DNA from: Pararhodobacter sp.
GTDB lineage: Bacteria > Pseudomonadota > Alphaproteobacteria > Rhodobacterales > Rhodobacteraceae
Reading direction: 5' to 3'
DNA: 22,910 nt
NCBI RefSeq assembly: GCF_034676545.1
Contig: NZ_JAUCBZ010000014.1
Location: forward strand, 1-22,910
The translations under genes and the position numbers were made by a program. Shown here piece by piece: positions 1 to 7,579 of the stretch. Numbering within the stretch: position 1 is the stretch's first letter; the number at the start of each line of letters is the position of its first letter. Below the pieces are notes generated by a model. That model was not told the DNA's origin and did not search any database. It was given only the letters and a program-made list of their open reading frames with translations.

Positions 1-1640
1 CCGTCTACCGTGGCTAATACAATGCCCTGCTCTCGCGCGGCGCTCACGATGGCGTCGGCCAAGGGGTGTTCGCTGCCTTGATCCAGACTGGCAGCCAGGC
101 GCAGTACCTCGTCAGCGCTACCACCTTGGACAGGAACCGCTTGTTCAAATGTGGGGCGCCCTTCGGTAAGTGTACCGGTCTTATCGACGATCAAGGTATC
201 CACCTTACGGAAGTTCTCGATCGCGGCAGCGTCACGAAACAAGACGCCATGTGTCGCACCACGACCCGTCGCCACCATGATCGACATGGGCGTAGCCAGG
301 CCTAACGCACACGGACAGGCAATGATCAAGACGGCCACTGCATTGATGAGGCCATATACCCAACTTGGCTGCGGCCCCCAGAGCCCCCACACAAAAAACG
401 TGATGATGGCGATGGCAACGACCGCCATGACGAAATACCCCGCCACGTGATCGGCCATGCGCTGCATAGGCGCTCGGGAGCGCTGTGCCTGCGCCACGAG
501 CTGCACAATTTGAGCCAACACCGTGGCCGCGCCCACCTTCTCAGCACGAATCACCAAGGCGCCGGACGTATTCATCGTCGCGCCGATCACTTTGTCGCCG
601 ACGCGCTTGCTGACGGGCAGCGGTTCACCGGTCAGCATGGATTCATCTACTGAACTCGCGCCCTCCTCGACCGTCCCATCGACCGGTACTTTCTCGCCAG
701 GACGCACACGCAAGCGATCGCCTTCATGAACGTGGGTGAGCGGTACGTCTTCTTCAGTGCCATCAGCCCCGATCCGCCGAGCGGTCTTTGGAGCCAGCCC
801 CATTAGTGACCTGATGGCTGCAGAGGTCTGCGAACGCGCTTTCAACTCCAGGATTTGTCCGAAAAGCGTCAATGAGATGATGACGACCGCAGCCTCGAAG
901 TACACCGCGATGCGCCCCATGGATAGGAACGTGTCGGGGAAGACTTCAGGCGCAACCGTCGCCACGACGCTATAGATAAACGCCGCCGATGTACCTAGTC
1001 CGATGAGCGTCCACATATTCGGGCTGCGGTTGATCACGGACTGCACGCCTCGCACAAAAAATGGCCAACCTGCCCAAAGCACTACCGGCAAGGAAAGCAC
1101 CAGCTCGATCCAGCTTTGGGTCGTCAGCTCAAACCAGCCCAGTTGGTGTCCGAACATGGCCAGCGTGGTGACGATCAGCGTGAGCGGCAAGGTCCACCAA
1201 AATCGACGGCTAAAGTCCACCAACTCGGGGTTATCGTCCTCTAGCGAGGGCATCAGCGGTTCTAGCGCCATGCCGCACTTGGGGCAGCTTCCAGGGTGGT
1301 CTTGGCGAATCTCCGGATGCATCGGACAGGTGTAGATGGTGCCTGGCGCTACGGCTTCGGTGTGCTGCTCTTCTGGCTGGCCTTTAGAGAGATATTTGGT
1401 CGGGTCAGCGCTGAATTTGGCTTTGCAGCCCGTACTGCAGAAATAATATGGCTGACCATCATGCGCCAGATGGTGTGGCGATTGCTCGGTCACTGCCATG
1501 CCACAGACCGGATCTTTTAATGCTGAGGTCGGGGATGCGTCCGGTTTGGCATGAGTCTCACCAACGTGCATTGATCCGCCGCTCAAATCACTCGATTGGC
1601 CGTGATGAGCATGCTCGTGGTCGTGGTCGTGTGGTGTCAT
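1..1640 (-). CDS. Copper/silver-type P1B heavy-metal ATPase, C-terminus beyond the window edge
   Basis: Inner-membrane ATP-driven pump expected to export Cu(I)/Ag(I) or a related soft metal. About 546 codons are open from the ATG at 1640 to the left edge with no stop. Domains in order: a His-rich start (MTPHDHDHEHAHH), a YHS domain at about residues 42-85 (DPVCGM, then paired Cys), a heavy-metal-binding domain at about 103-129 (YTCPMHPEI, CPKCGM), membrane helices, the actuator TGE at 337-339, the transmembrane CPC at 442-444, the phosphorylated Asp in DKTGT at 486-490 and the nucleotide-domain HP at about 525. The rest of the ATP-binding domain and the last helices are missing only because the window ends. 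A modest AGGGAAAG lies about 12 nt before the ATG. The YHS plus CPMHP architecture resembles SilP/CopA-like pumps; metal specificity cannot be fixed from sequence alone. Confidence 0.95.
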   Translation of the reverse strand, partial: MTPHDHDHEHAHHGQSSDLSGGSMHVGETHAKPDASPTSALKDPVCGMAVTEQSPHHLAHDGQPYYFCSTGCKAKFSADPTKYLSKGQPEEQHTEAVAPGTIYTCPMHPEIRQDHPGSCPKCGMALEPLMPSLEDDNPELVDFSRRFWWTLPLTLIVTTLAMFGHQLGWFELTTQSWIELVLSLPVVLWAGWPFFVRGVQSVINRSPNMWTLIGLGTSAAFIYSVVATVAPEVFPDTFLSMGRIAVYFEAAVVIISLTLFGQILELKARSQTSAAIRSLMGLAPKTARRIGADGTEEDVPLTHVHEGDRLRVRPGEKVPVDGTVEEGASSVDESMLTGEPLPVSKRVGDKVIGATMNTSGALVIRAEKVGAATVLAQIVQLVAQAQRSRAPMQRMADHVAGYFVMAVVAIAIITFFVWGLWGPQPSWVYGLINAVAVLIIACPCALGLATPMSIMVATGRGATHGVLFRDAAAIENFRKVDTLIVDKTGTLTEGRPTFEQAVPVQGGSADEVLRLAASLDQGSEHPLADAIVSAAREQGIVLATVD

Positions 1641-1747
1641 AGCGCAGCTGCTTTCCCTGTTTGGTACTAAGCTACGCCGACTGATATCACCATCTAGAAA
1701 CAGCGTAGAGTCTGAGATTGGAACCGATGGTTAGGCTGATTGATCAT

Positions 1748-1777
1748 GCCATACTTTGCTACGCTCAAAGCTGACAA
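1748..1777 (-). promoter_or_regulatory. Possible promoter of the P-type ATPase gene
   Basis: On the minus strand, TTGTCA (1772-1777) and TATGGC (1748-1753) are 18 nt apart, upstream of the ATPase start at 1640. An inverted repeat, AGCTGA at 1769-1774 with TCAGCT at 1785-1790, overlaps the putative -35 box and could be an operator. The -10 match is weak and this is a suggestion only. Nothing else recognisable lies in 1641-1925. Confidence 0.25.
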
Positions 1778-1925
1778 TTTGCCATCAGCTTGATTACATT
1801 TTTGTCATCTTCTGGGCGTGGGTCAGTAACTTGGCGACGCTCGAACCTTGCCGTCCCGCCCTCATGGCAGTGGCCTGCAAACAGTGCTAATTGTTTTGCA
1901 GCGCCTCAAGCGCGACCAGCTGAAA

Positions 1926-2540
1926 TTAGCTCTTGCGGCAATAACAATAGACGAACTTTTGCAAGGCCCCTGATGGCGTGTGGTGATCTTCCTTCACATG
2001 CTGCATCAACGTAAAGGAAGCGCCAAACTCGTCATGAAGCTCCTCGGAACTGTAGCGTGCGACCGGCAGCCCACTGCATCGCGTCGGACCATCCTCGGCA
2101 AAGGTGGCGACAATGACGTGTCCGCCCGGCCGGACTGAACGCAGAACCTGCTCAACATAGGCATGGCGCTCCTGCTCCGAGATAAGGAAGTGGAAAACTG
2201 CACGATCATGCCAGACGTCATAGGCATTTTTGGGGAGCTGTACTTCGGTGATATTAGCTTCCATCCACTGGACAGCACACGCGCGGCTACCGAGTCGCTG
2301 CTGAGCTGCTGTCATGGCTGTCGCAGACAGATCGAGAACCGTAATATTGGAAAAGCCGCCATCCAGAAGGTCGTCAACCAATGTAGACGCACCACCTCCT
2401 ACATCAATAATCGATGCGTCGGCAGGTATGCCAGTTTCGTTGATTAGCCTCAACGACAACTTGGCGTGTGGTTGAAACCAGCTCACGTGATCACTCGACT
2501 TGGAGGCGTAAACGGTATCCCAATGTTCCTTTGACTGCAT
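1926..2540 (-). CDS. Class I SAM-dependent methyltransferase, small-molecule type
   Basis: Predicted cytoplasmic methyltransferase of 204 aa with the Rossmann SAM-binding motif IIDVGGGAS at about residues 44-52 and an acidic residue in VLDLS ending the second strand. The start is placed at 2540 (MQSKEHWDTVY), because AGAGGA precedes that ATG by about 7 nt; an upstream in-frame start at 2612 would add 24 residues that do not look like the family. The N-terminal HWDTVY...SWFQP pattern is typical of small class I methyltransferases often annotated near metal-resistance genes. The substrate is unknown. It lacks the conserved cysteine set of ArsM, so arsenite methylation is not supported. The C-terminus carries two cysteines (YCYC). 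It is divergent from chrA and in the same direction as the ATPase. Confidence 0.85.
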   Translation of the reverse strand: MQSKEHWDTVYASKSSDHVSWFQPHAKLSLRLINETGIPADASIIDVGGGASTLVDDLLDGGFSNITVLDLSATAMTAAQQRLGSRACAVQWMEANITEVQLPKNAYDVWHDRAVFHFLISEQERHAYVEQVLRSVRPGGHVIVATFAEDGPTRCSGLPVARYSSEELHDEFGASFTLMQHVKEDHHTPSGALQKFVYCYCRKS

Positions 2541-2746
2541 GGCAAATCCTCTCATCGCACATCTACTCTGCGCGATACGCTTGATGCCCCCACAAGGCTT
2601 CTTCCAGCTCACCCCCTCAGTTTATCCTTATCTCGACCAATATCTGCGGCACCAATGACACACGGCCTCTCAACAAACTGACCAACTCGCGGCACGGGAA
2701 ACAACACGGATAAAATTACCACATTCTTCAGGCCAACCAAAGCAAC

Positions 2747-2777
2747 CACACAACATAGAACTTCGAGTACTGTGTGG
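2747..2777. repeat. Short inverted repeat upstream of chrA
   Basis: CCACACA (2747-2753) and TGTGTGG (2771-2777) form a perfect 7-bp inverted repeat with a 17-nt centre, 39 nt before the chrA start. It could be an operator or an mRNA stem in the chrA leader. No ChrB regulator gene is in the window. Function is unproven. Confidence 0.3.
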
Positions 2778-2815
2778 TGATTATTTTCAGAATTAAACGT
2801 AGGGCAAGCGGAAAA

Positions 2816-4036
2816 ATGACGCCATTGACGACCTGCGACCCTCCTGTCAAAGGGGTCAACGCCTGGAAAGTGTTTCTCATTTTTCTTCGGCTCGGGCTTA
2901 CGTCGTTTGGCGGGCCCGTTGCCCATCTTGGCTACTTTCGAGAGGAGTTCGTTAACCGCCGGCACTGGCTCAGCGACAACAGTTATACCGATCTTGTCGC
3001 GCTTTGCCAGTTTTTGCCTGGCCCTGCCAGTAGCCAAGTTGGTTTGGCGCTTGGGCTATCTCGTGCAGGATATGGCGGTGCGCTCGCAGCGTGGATGGGC
3101 TTCACCCTTCCGTCGGCGGTCATGCTCGTACTCTTTGCGCTCGGTATTTCAACGTGGGGCGAAGCTATTCCAAGCGGCATACTGCAGGGCTTAAAAATTG
3201 CGGCGGTAGCCGTTGTTGCACAAGCAGTATGGGGGATGGCGCGTAACCTTTGCACGGGCGCCCTGCGCGTGACCATGATGGCGATCGTGTCTTGCGTAGT
3301 CCTGGTATGGCCAGGCGTTTGGAGCCAAGTGAGCGTGATGATCGCAGCAGGACTCGCTGGTTTGTTTTTATTCAAAGCACCCGAAGGATTGGCGCATGAG
3401 CCGCTCGACATTACGGTAAGCCGTCGTGCCGGCGCCCTTTTCCTGACGCTATGCATCGCTCTGTTGATCGGGCTGCCTCTGCTTGTTCAGGTCTGGCCGA
3501 GCCAGGCTCTGTCTATGTTTGATGTGTTTTATCGCGCCGGATCCTTGGTTTTTGGTGGTGGGCATGTCATCTTGCCCTTATTGCAAGCCGAAGTCGTGCC
3601 CAACGGTTGGGTGGCCAATGACACGTTCCTGGCTGGCTATGGCGCCGCTCAGGCCGTGCCCGGCCCTCTCTTCACGTTTGCCGCCTTTTTGGGCGCGTCA
3701 ATGACGGCGGCACCAACTGGCTGGCTGGGCGGCCTGCTTTGCCTGATTGCCATCTTCGTGCCCTCGTTTCTGATCGTGTTGGGCGCGCTGCCGTTTTGGG
3801 AGCAGTTACGCACCAACCTGCGCATGCGATCTGCGCTGATTGGCGTGAATGCAGCAGTAGTTGGGCTGCTGTTGGCTGCCCTTTATGATCCGGTTTGGAC
3901 CAGTGCGATCCATCGGCCCACCGACTTTGGACTGGCGCTAATCGCTCTTGTTGCCTTGATGTTTTGGCACCTTCCGCCCTGGCTTACTGTGTTGGGGTGT
4001 GGACTAGGCGGCTGGTTACTCAGTATTGCCCTATAA
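2816..4036 (+). CDS. chrA: Chromate transporter ChrA (CHR family, long-chain two-domain form)
   Basis: Inner-membrane protein of 406 aa, the usual length of long-chain ChrA, which extrudes chromate from the cytoplasm. It has two homologous halves. The first carries LGLTSFGGPVAHLGYF and CQFLPGPASSQ near residues 26-75. The second carries SLVFGGGHVILPLL and AAQAVPGPLF at about 240-290. Multiple hydrophobic helices surround both. The start at 2816 is preferred over an in-frame GTG at 2774, because AGGG lies 11 nt upstream of the ATG and the extra 14 residues are basic and not family-like. It stands alone on the plus strand, convergent with the EamA-type gene and divergent from the methyltransferase; no chrB or chrC accompanies it. 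Chromate specificity is by family; sulfate-like oxyanions are possible. Confidence 0.93.
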   Translation: MTPLTTCDPPVKGVNAWKVFLIFLRLGLTSFGGPVAHLGYFREEFVNRRHWLSDNSYTDLVALCQFLPGPASSQVGLALGLSRAGYGGALAAWMGFTLPSAVMLVLFALGISTWGEAIPSGILQGLKIAAVAVVAQAVWGMARNLCTGALRVTMMAIVSCVVLVWPGVWSQVSVMIAAGLAGLFLFKAPEGLAHEPLDITVSRRAGALFLTLCIALLIGLPLLVQVWPSQALSMFDVFYRAGSLVFGGGHVILPLLQAEVVPNGWVANDTFLAGYGAAQAVPGPLFTFAAFLGASMTAAPTGWLGGLLCLIAIFVPSFLIVLGALPFWEQLRTNLRMRSALIGVNAAVVGLLLAALYDPVWTSAIHRPTDFGLALIALVALMFWHLPPWLTVLGCGLGGWLLSIAL

Positions 4037-4063
4037 ACTCACCGCAAATATAACGAATAGGTA

Positions 4064-5122
4064 TCAATGCTTGTGTCGATGGTGAGCGTCTGGAAAATGC
4101 TCGTGGGCATGAGTTAACGGCTCATGACGATGCCAATGGCTATGCGCTGTACCCGGCGCGACAGGCACATCGTGCGAATGCTGGTGATGCTCGTCATGGG
4201 TATGTCGGTGCTCATGCTCCAACGCCTCATGGGTATGGCTATGGCTATGGCGCTCAGTCAAGTGCAGCCAAATCCCGACGGCCATCAAGGCCCCTGCGAC
4301 CAGCAAGGGCACGGTGACCGATTCGCCCAGAGCAATTGCCAATACAGCACCAAAGAACGGTGCGACTGAAAAATACGCTCCGGTACGCGCTGTGCCCAGA
4401 TGACGTAGGCTGACCACGAACAACGCGAGGCTTACGCCATACGCCAAAAAGCCCACCACCATGGCACCAGTCAAGCTTGGCCATGTGGGCAGCGAAGCAC
4501 CTAAAATAAACGCCAAAATCAAATTCACAATGCCGGCGACCAGCCCTTTCATCGAAGCAATCCACGTGGCATCAGTAAGCGCGACCTTACGCGTCAGATT
4601 GTTATCGATCCCCCACGCCAGGCAGGCCCCGAGCACCGCCAATGCAGGCCAAACTCCGGCAAAGTGCGCTTCGCCCGGCCAGCTCAACACCAGCGCCCCT
4701 GCGACGATGGCCACCATGCCGAGTGCAATGCGGCGATCAAAATTCTCTTTAAAGACAAACCACGCCAAAAGTGCCGTAAACACACCTTCAGCATTGAGCA
4801 GCAAGGAGGCGCCCGATGCGGGCATCCCTGTTAAACCAACCATGAGCAAAACGGGACCGACCACGCCTCCAGCGCCAATGGCTCCGAGCAACCAAGGCAC
4901 TTCGTAGCGCGGTAGCCGCACTGCTGGCGCGCGCGTCAAGCGGCGATAAAGCGTAAGCCCAATGCCCGAGCCTAAATACAGCAGGCCAGCCAGCAGCCAG
5001 GGGCTGACACTCTCAAGCAATAATTTAGCCAGAGGTGTCCCTGCTCCGAAAAGCAGCGCCGCCAGTAAAGCGGACATCACGCCCGGTTGATGTAAATTCT
5101 GCTTCCAATGAGGTGTAGGCAT
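4064..5122 (-). CDS. DMT-superfamily (EamA) transporter with a histidine-rich C-terminal tail
   Basis: Predicted inner-membrane protein of 352 aa with about ten hydrophobic helices forming two EamA repeats (roughly residues 12-140 and 155-288). The last 65 or so residues are hydrophilic and contain about 24 histidines in HSHSHTH-like and HEHRHTH-like clusters, a plausible divalent-metal-binding tail. Family members move small molecules; the tail suggests metal handling, but no substrate is shown. The start lies 7 nt after the merR stop, so the two are very probably co-transcribed. That makes it a candidate mercury- or zinc-type metal exporter or a MerR-controlled accessory. This partner is not part of the classical mer set (merTPCADE). 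Alternative: an unrelated DMT exporter captured next to merR. The His tail could also chelate nickel or cobalt. Confidence 0.85.
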   Translation of the reverse strand: MPTPHWKQNLHQPGVMSALLAALLFGAGTPLAKLLLESVSPWLLAGLLYLGSGIGLTLYRRLTRAPAVRLPRYEVPWLLGAIGAGGVVGPVLLMVGLTGMPASGASLLLNAEGVFTALLAWFVFKENFDRRIALGMVAIVAGALVLSWPGEAHFAGVWPALAVLGACLAWGIDNNLTRKVALTDATWIASMKGLVAGIVNLILAFILGASLPTWPSLTGAMVVGFLAYGVSLALFVVSLRHLGTARTGAYFSVAPFFGAVLAIALGESVTVPLLVAGALMAVGIWLHLTERHSHSHTHEALEHEHRHTHDEHHQHSHDVPVAPGTAHSHWHRHEPLTHAHEHFPDAHHRHKH

Positions 5123-5129
5123 GCGAACT

Positions 5130-5561
5130 CTACAGGGATTTGGTGAGATATTCGCTTGACTCGTGCAATGCTGAAATCAGCGGACATTTGACTGCATTGT
5201 GCGCTGAACCGCATTGGGCCACGAGTTGATCCAGTGCCCTTTCGATGCGCTGCAGATCAGCGAGTTTTTCGCGTACGTCTAGAAGTTTATGCTCGGCGAT
5301 CTCACGCGCTTCCTCGCAATGCATGCCATCGTCAAGCTTCAGCAGTTCGCCTACTTCGGCCAGGCTAAAACCCAGTCGCTGCGATGCTTTGATAAAACGT
5401 ACCCGATCAAGATCAGCGTCGGTATAGCGGCGAATACGGCCATAGGCGCGCTCTGGTAGAGGCATCAGACCCTTGCGCTGGTAGAAGCGAATAGCCTCGA
5501 CATTAATTCCGGCCGCCTGCGCCAGCAGACCCACCGTCAGCGTTTTTGAGGTTTTTTTCAT
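5130..5561 (-). CDS. merR: MerR, Hg(II)-responsive transcriptional regulator
   Basis: A 143-aa MerR-family activator/repressor. The N-terminal winged helix-turn-helix spans about residues 8-77 (VEAIRFYQRKGL, RRYTDADLDRVRFI), followed by the dimerisation helix. The three cysteines that bind Hg(II) in Tn501 MerR occur at the same positions here: C82 (GMHCEEA), C117 (VAQCGSA) and C126 (VKCPLIS). It is divergent from merT, with a canonical mer operator in the 40-bp gap. The EamA-type gene follows after 7 nt and probably shares its transcript, so it should be autoregulated together with that transporter. There is no strong Shine-Dalgarno sequence before this ATG. Confidence 0.95.
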   Translation of the reverse strand: MKKTSKTLTVGLLAQAAGINVEAIRFYQRKGLMPLPERAYGRIRRYTDADLDRVRFIKASQRLGFSLAEVGELLKLDDGMHCEEAREIAEHKLLDVREKLADLQRIERALDQLVAQCGSAHNAVKCPLISALHESSEYLTKSL

Positions 5562-5564
5562 TGA

Positions 5565-5595
5565 TTGACTCTGTACTTAAGTACAGAAGTAAGCT
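5565..5595 (+). promoter_or_regulatory. mer operator/promoter (PT) with 19-bp spacer
   Basis: A -35 TTGACT (5565-5570) and a -10 TAAGCT (5590-5595) are separated by 19 bp. A perfect palindrome, CTGTACTTAAGTACAG, sits at 5571-5586. This matches the architecture of the Tn501/Tn21 PT promoter, where MerR untwists an overlong spacer when Hg(II) binds. The merT ATG begins 6 nt after the -10. Confidence 0.93.
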
Positions 5596-5601
5596 TACAC
5601 C

Positions 5602-5982
5602 ATGCAAATAGATTCCACGAGCAAAAATACGACGACGACAACACAGGCCAAGCATCCCGCATTGCTTGCGAGCGGTATCGCTGCCCTCCTGGCGTCGACC
5701 TGCTGCCTGGGACCACTGGTACTGATCACACTAGGCTTTTCGGGGGCATGGATTGGCAATCTGACAGTGCTCGAACCATATCGGCCTGTCTTCGTGAGCG
5801 CGGCTTTAGTAGCGTTGTTCTTTGCTTGGCGACGCATCTGGCGACCTGTCCTGGTCTGCTCATCTGGGAATGTTTGTGCCACACCGCAAGTCAAGCGTAT
5901 CTATAAATTGTTATTCGGCACCGTATCCGGGCTAACGCTGAGCGCACTTGCGTTCCCCTACGTCGCCCCATGGTTCTACTAG
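5602..5982 (+). CDS. merT: MerT, mercuric ion inner-membrane transporter
   Basis: A 126-aa membrane protein with three hydrophobic segments that carries Hg(II) into the cytoplasm. The first helix holds the vicinal pair C34-C35 (ASTCCLGPLV). The cytoplasmic loop holds C86 and C92 (LVCSSGNVCATP). The stretch GFSGAWIGNLTVLEPYRP is strongly MerT-like. It is about ten residues longer at the N-terminus than usual, with a Thr-rich start (TTTTT) that has no counterpart in common MerT proteins. The ATG lies 6 nt after the -10 box, so the transcript would begin at or next to the start codon, and no ribosome-binding site is available on such a mRNA. merP follows 12 nt downstream. No merA is found downstream, so the imported Hg(II) has no visible reductase. 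Confidence 0.93.
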   Translation: MQIDSTSKNTTTTTQAKHPALLASGIAALLASTCCLGPLVLITLGFSGAWIGNLTVLEPYRPVFVSAALVALFFAWRRIWRPVLVCSSGNVCATPQVKRIYKLLFGTVSGLTLSALAFPYVAPWFY

Positions 5983-5994
5983 AAGGAAGAAGTC

Positions 5995-6279
5995 ATGAAA
6001 AAAATGCTTGTAGCCGCCGCATTGAGCATACTGACCGCTCCAGCTTGGGCCGTTCCCACGACTGTTACTTTATCTATACCGACGATGGACTGTCCGGTAT
6101 GCCCTATTACGGTGAAGAAAGCACTCACCAAGGTGCCGGGTGTCAGTCAGGCGACTATAAGCTATGAAAAACGCCTAGCCACCGTCACGTATGAGAGTAC
6201 CAAGGCCTCCGTAGATGCCCTCGTACAAGCTACGACGAACGCAGGCTATCCATCGATATTGATGGAGCACGCAAAATGA
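5995..6279 (+). CDS. merP: MerP, periplasmic mercury-binding protein
   Basis: A 94-aa protein with a Sec signal peptide ending AWA at residue 19, followed by a single HMA (ferredoxin-like) domain. The metal-binding pair is C33-x-x-C36 in MDCPVCPITVKKAL, and the KVPGV turn and C-terminal AGYPS are typical. It captures periplasmic Hg(II) and passes it to MerT. An AGAAGGA ribosome-binding site precedes the ATG. Its stop overlaps the next start in an ATGA arrangement, so translation of the Cys-rich downstream protein is probably coupled. Confidence 0.94.
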   Translation: MKKMLVAAALSILTAPAWAVPTTVTLSIPTMDCPVCPITVKKALTKVPGVSQATISYEKRLATVTYESTKASVDALVQATTNAGYPSILMEHAK

Positions 6280-6497
6280 GTGCCGTTATCCTGGAGTCGA
6301 TGTTGACCTGCCCGGAATGTGGGTACGCCAAAAAAGAATGCATGCCGACCGACGCCTGCCAGTGGTTCTACGAGTGTGAACAATGCCATACCGTACTGAA
6401 GCCTAAGCCTGGCGACTGCTGTGTTTATTGCTCCTACGGTTCGGTGCCATGCCCACCGGTTCAGGAGCATGGCAAACAGCGTGGTTGCTGTGGCTGA
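6276..6497 (+). CDS. GDCCVxC-domain cysteine-rich small protein of the mer operon
   Basis: A 73-aa cytoplasmic protein with 12 cysteines: CPEC at 12-15, C22, C28, CEQC at 34-37, GDCCVYC at 46-52, C59 and a CC pair at 71-72. The family signature GDCCVxCSYG is present. These proteins occur downstream of merTP in several proteobacteria and are taken to bind metal, but no biochemical role is firmly known. The start overlaps the merP stop (ATGA), placing it third in the merTP transcript. It could act as a cytoplasmic Hg(II) acceptor for MerT here, because no MerA is present. No export signal is seen. Confidence 0.88.
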   Translation: MSAVILESMLTCPECGYAKKECMPTDACQWFYECEQCHTVLKPKPGDCCVYCSYGSVPCPPVQEHGKQRGCCG

Positions 6498-6562
6498 CAT
6501 TGACCTCATTAACGCCGCAGGTTCATAATTCAACCACTTGCAGATCTCCGCTCACCATGCCT

Positions 6563-6958
6563 TCATCTAGTCTCCGTATCCAACTGGTCAGCGGGTAACC
6601 AGCCTGCAAACAGGTGGCGTATGAAGATCCAGGCCAAGAGCGCCATCGAAAAGGGTTTCACCAGCCAGTTTACGAATAGCGTCACGCCGATGCCGCGCCA
6701 GTGGCTGGTTACCTGCCCCATGGCGGCGAAATCGATCTTGATCAGCATGGGGATGATCATGACCCAGATCAGCAGGCCCACTGGCAGATTAACTTGTGCC
6801 ACCTCCACAGCCGCGATGCCTTGAAATACCCCTGGCATGCCTTGACCGAGCAAGATGCCCGCGATGATACAAAGCAGCACCCAAACAGTTAGGTAGCGCT
6901 CAAAGAAGCTGATACCGCCGCCCTGCGGGAGAGCGGCTACTTGCGCGACTGAGCTCAT
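6563..6958 (-). pseudogene. Truncated ACR3-family arsenite efflux pump (N-terminal part only)
   Basis: The reading frame starts like ACR3 (FFERYLTVWVLLCIIAGILLG, then IWVMIIPMLIKIDF and VNWLVKPFSMALLAW), giving about four membrane helices. It stops after 131 codons where family members run to 340 or more. Homology ends at PADQLD, near 6579; the next five codons (TETR then stop) are foreign sequence. The conserved cysteine and most transport helices that follow in ACR3 are absent, so the product cannot be a working pump. The break faces the end of the mer module, which suggests that arrival of, or a deletion beside, that module removed the 3' part. Its ATG overlaps the stop of the arsC remnant. 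Confidence 0.88.
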
Positions 6959-7044
6959 TCCTTGGGCTCCGCGATTCGTTGACTGCTAGCGCTATAGGCC
7001 CGAAGGCAATCTTTGCCCAGCACATTGAAAGTTCTGTCAGACAT
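6955..7044 (-). pseudogene. Remnant of a thioredoxin-type arsenate reductase gene (arsC) with internal deletions
   Basis: A 29-codon frame begins MSDRTFNVL, the usual opening of LMW-phosphatase-type ArsC. It then continues GKDCLRAYSA, which resembles the later FRAYSAGS segment, and ends IAEPKE. The intervening P-loop with the catalytic CX5R and nearly all of the rest are missing, apparently by in-frame deletions. The stop overlaps the ACR3 start in ATGA fashion, the order and coupling expected for arsC-acr3. The identification rests on short matches and on position, so it is moderately sure. Confidence 0.5.
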
Positions 7045-7081
7045 GATCGGATAGTGATTTGAAAGGTTGGGTCATTGAGCC

Positions 7082-7579
7082 CTAGCAGCAAGCTGAGCCA
7101 GGCTTACAGCACGCATTTTCTGCCTTGGGCGCCATGTCAAAGGAGTTCGAGACAGGTGTGCAGCACACGCCACCGCTGTCTGTTGCCTGGCGAGACTGGC
7201 CATAGGTCGGTGCGCTCTCCAGCGTCTGGAATGACTCCCAGGCCACGCCTTGAGGATCAACAGACCAGTACTTGTCGGACTTTGCATAGCAGCAGGTCAT
7301 ATTGCTTTGCTCCTGCAAAGGCAGGCTCGCACTTACCAGACGGTCTTGCATCTCTGCTAGCTCTTCATTGGTTTCCACCTGAATTCCCAGGTGATCGACA
7401 CCGAGCTTGTCTGGCGAAGTGCCTCGGGCGGAGATCGCAAAATTCACCCGTGGGTCGTCGAGCGCCCATTTCGCATAGTCTGATTTGACCGTTGTGGGTT
7501 CGGCTGCAAAGAGTGCTGAGTAGTAGCGGATGCTGGCCGACAGGTCGGCTACCGCGACATGGACATGAAAGCGCTTCAT
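7082..7579 (-). CDS. arsI: ArsI/CadI-type VOC dioxygenase, candidate organoarsenical C-As lyase
   Basis: A 165-aa glyoxalase/VOC-fold protein. ArsI enzymes use Fe(II) and oxygen to cleave the carbon-arsenic bond of trivalent methyl- and aryl-arsenicals. Candidate iron ligands of the 2-His-1-carboxylate type are H5 or H7, H63 (VDHLG) and E115 (VAWES). The substrate-binding vicinal pair is C96-C97 in NMTCCYAKSDKYW, a hallmark of the family. Beyond the VOC domain (about residues 1-120), a 45-residue tail carries three CC pairs (GVCCTP, NACCKP, SACC), an added metalloid-binding element. The start overlaps the arsR stop, so the two are co-translated. CadI proteins share this motif, so cadmium binding cannot be excluded. 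Confidence 0.85.
   Translation of the reverse strand: MKRFHVHVAVADLSASIRYYSALFAAEPTTVKSDYAKWALDDPRVNFAISARGTSPDKLGVDHLGIQVETNEELAEMQDRLVSASLPLQEQSNMTCCYAKSDKYWSVDPQGVAWESFQTLESAPTYGQSRQATDSGGVCCTPVSNSFDMAPKAENACCKPGSACC

Noticed and set aside
1926..2540. Reading the methyltransferase as ArsM
   Set aside because: It is about 100 residues shorter than ArsM and lacks its conserved cysteines.
2609..3037. Minus-strand open frame of 142 codons over the chrA start
   Set aside because: It overlaps the clearly coding 5' end of chrA and shows no domain or ribosome-binding site.
4064..4260. GTG/CAT-rich tract as a DNA repeat
   Set aside because: It encodes the histidine-rich tail of the DMT protein and is irregular at the DNA level.
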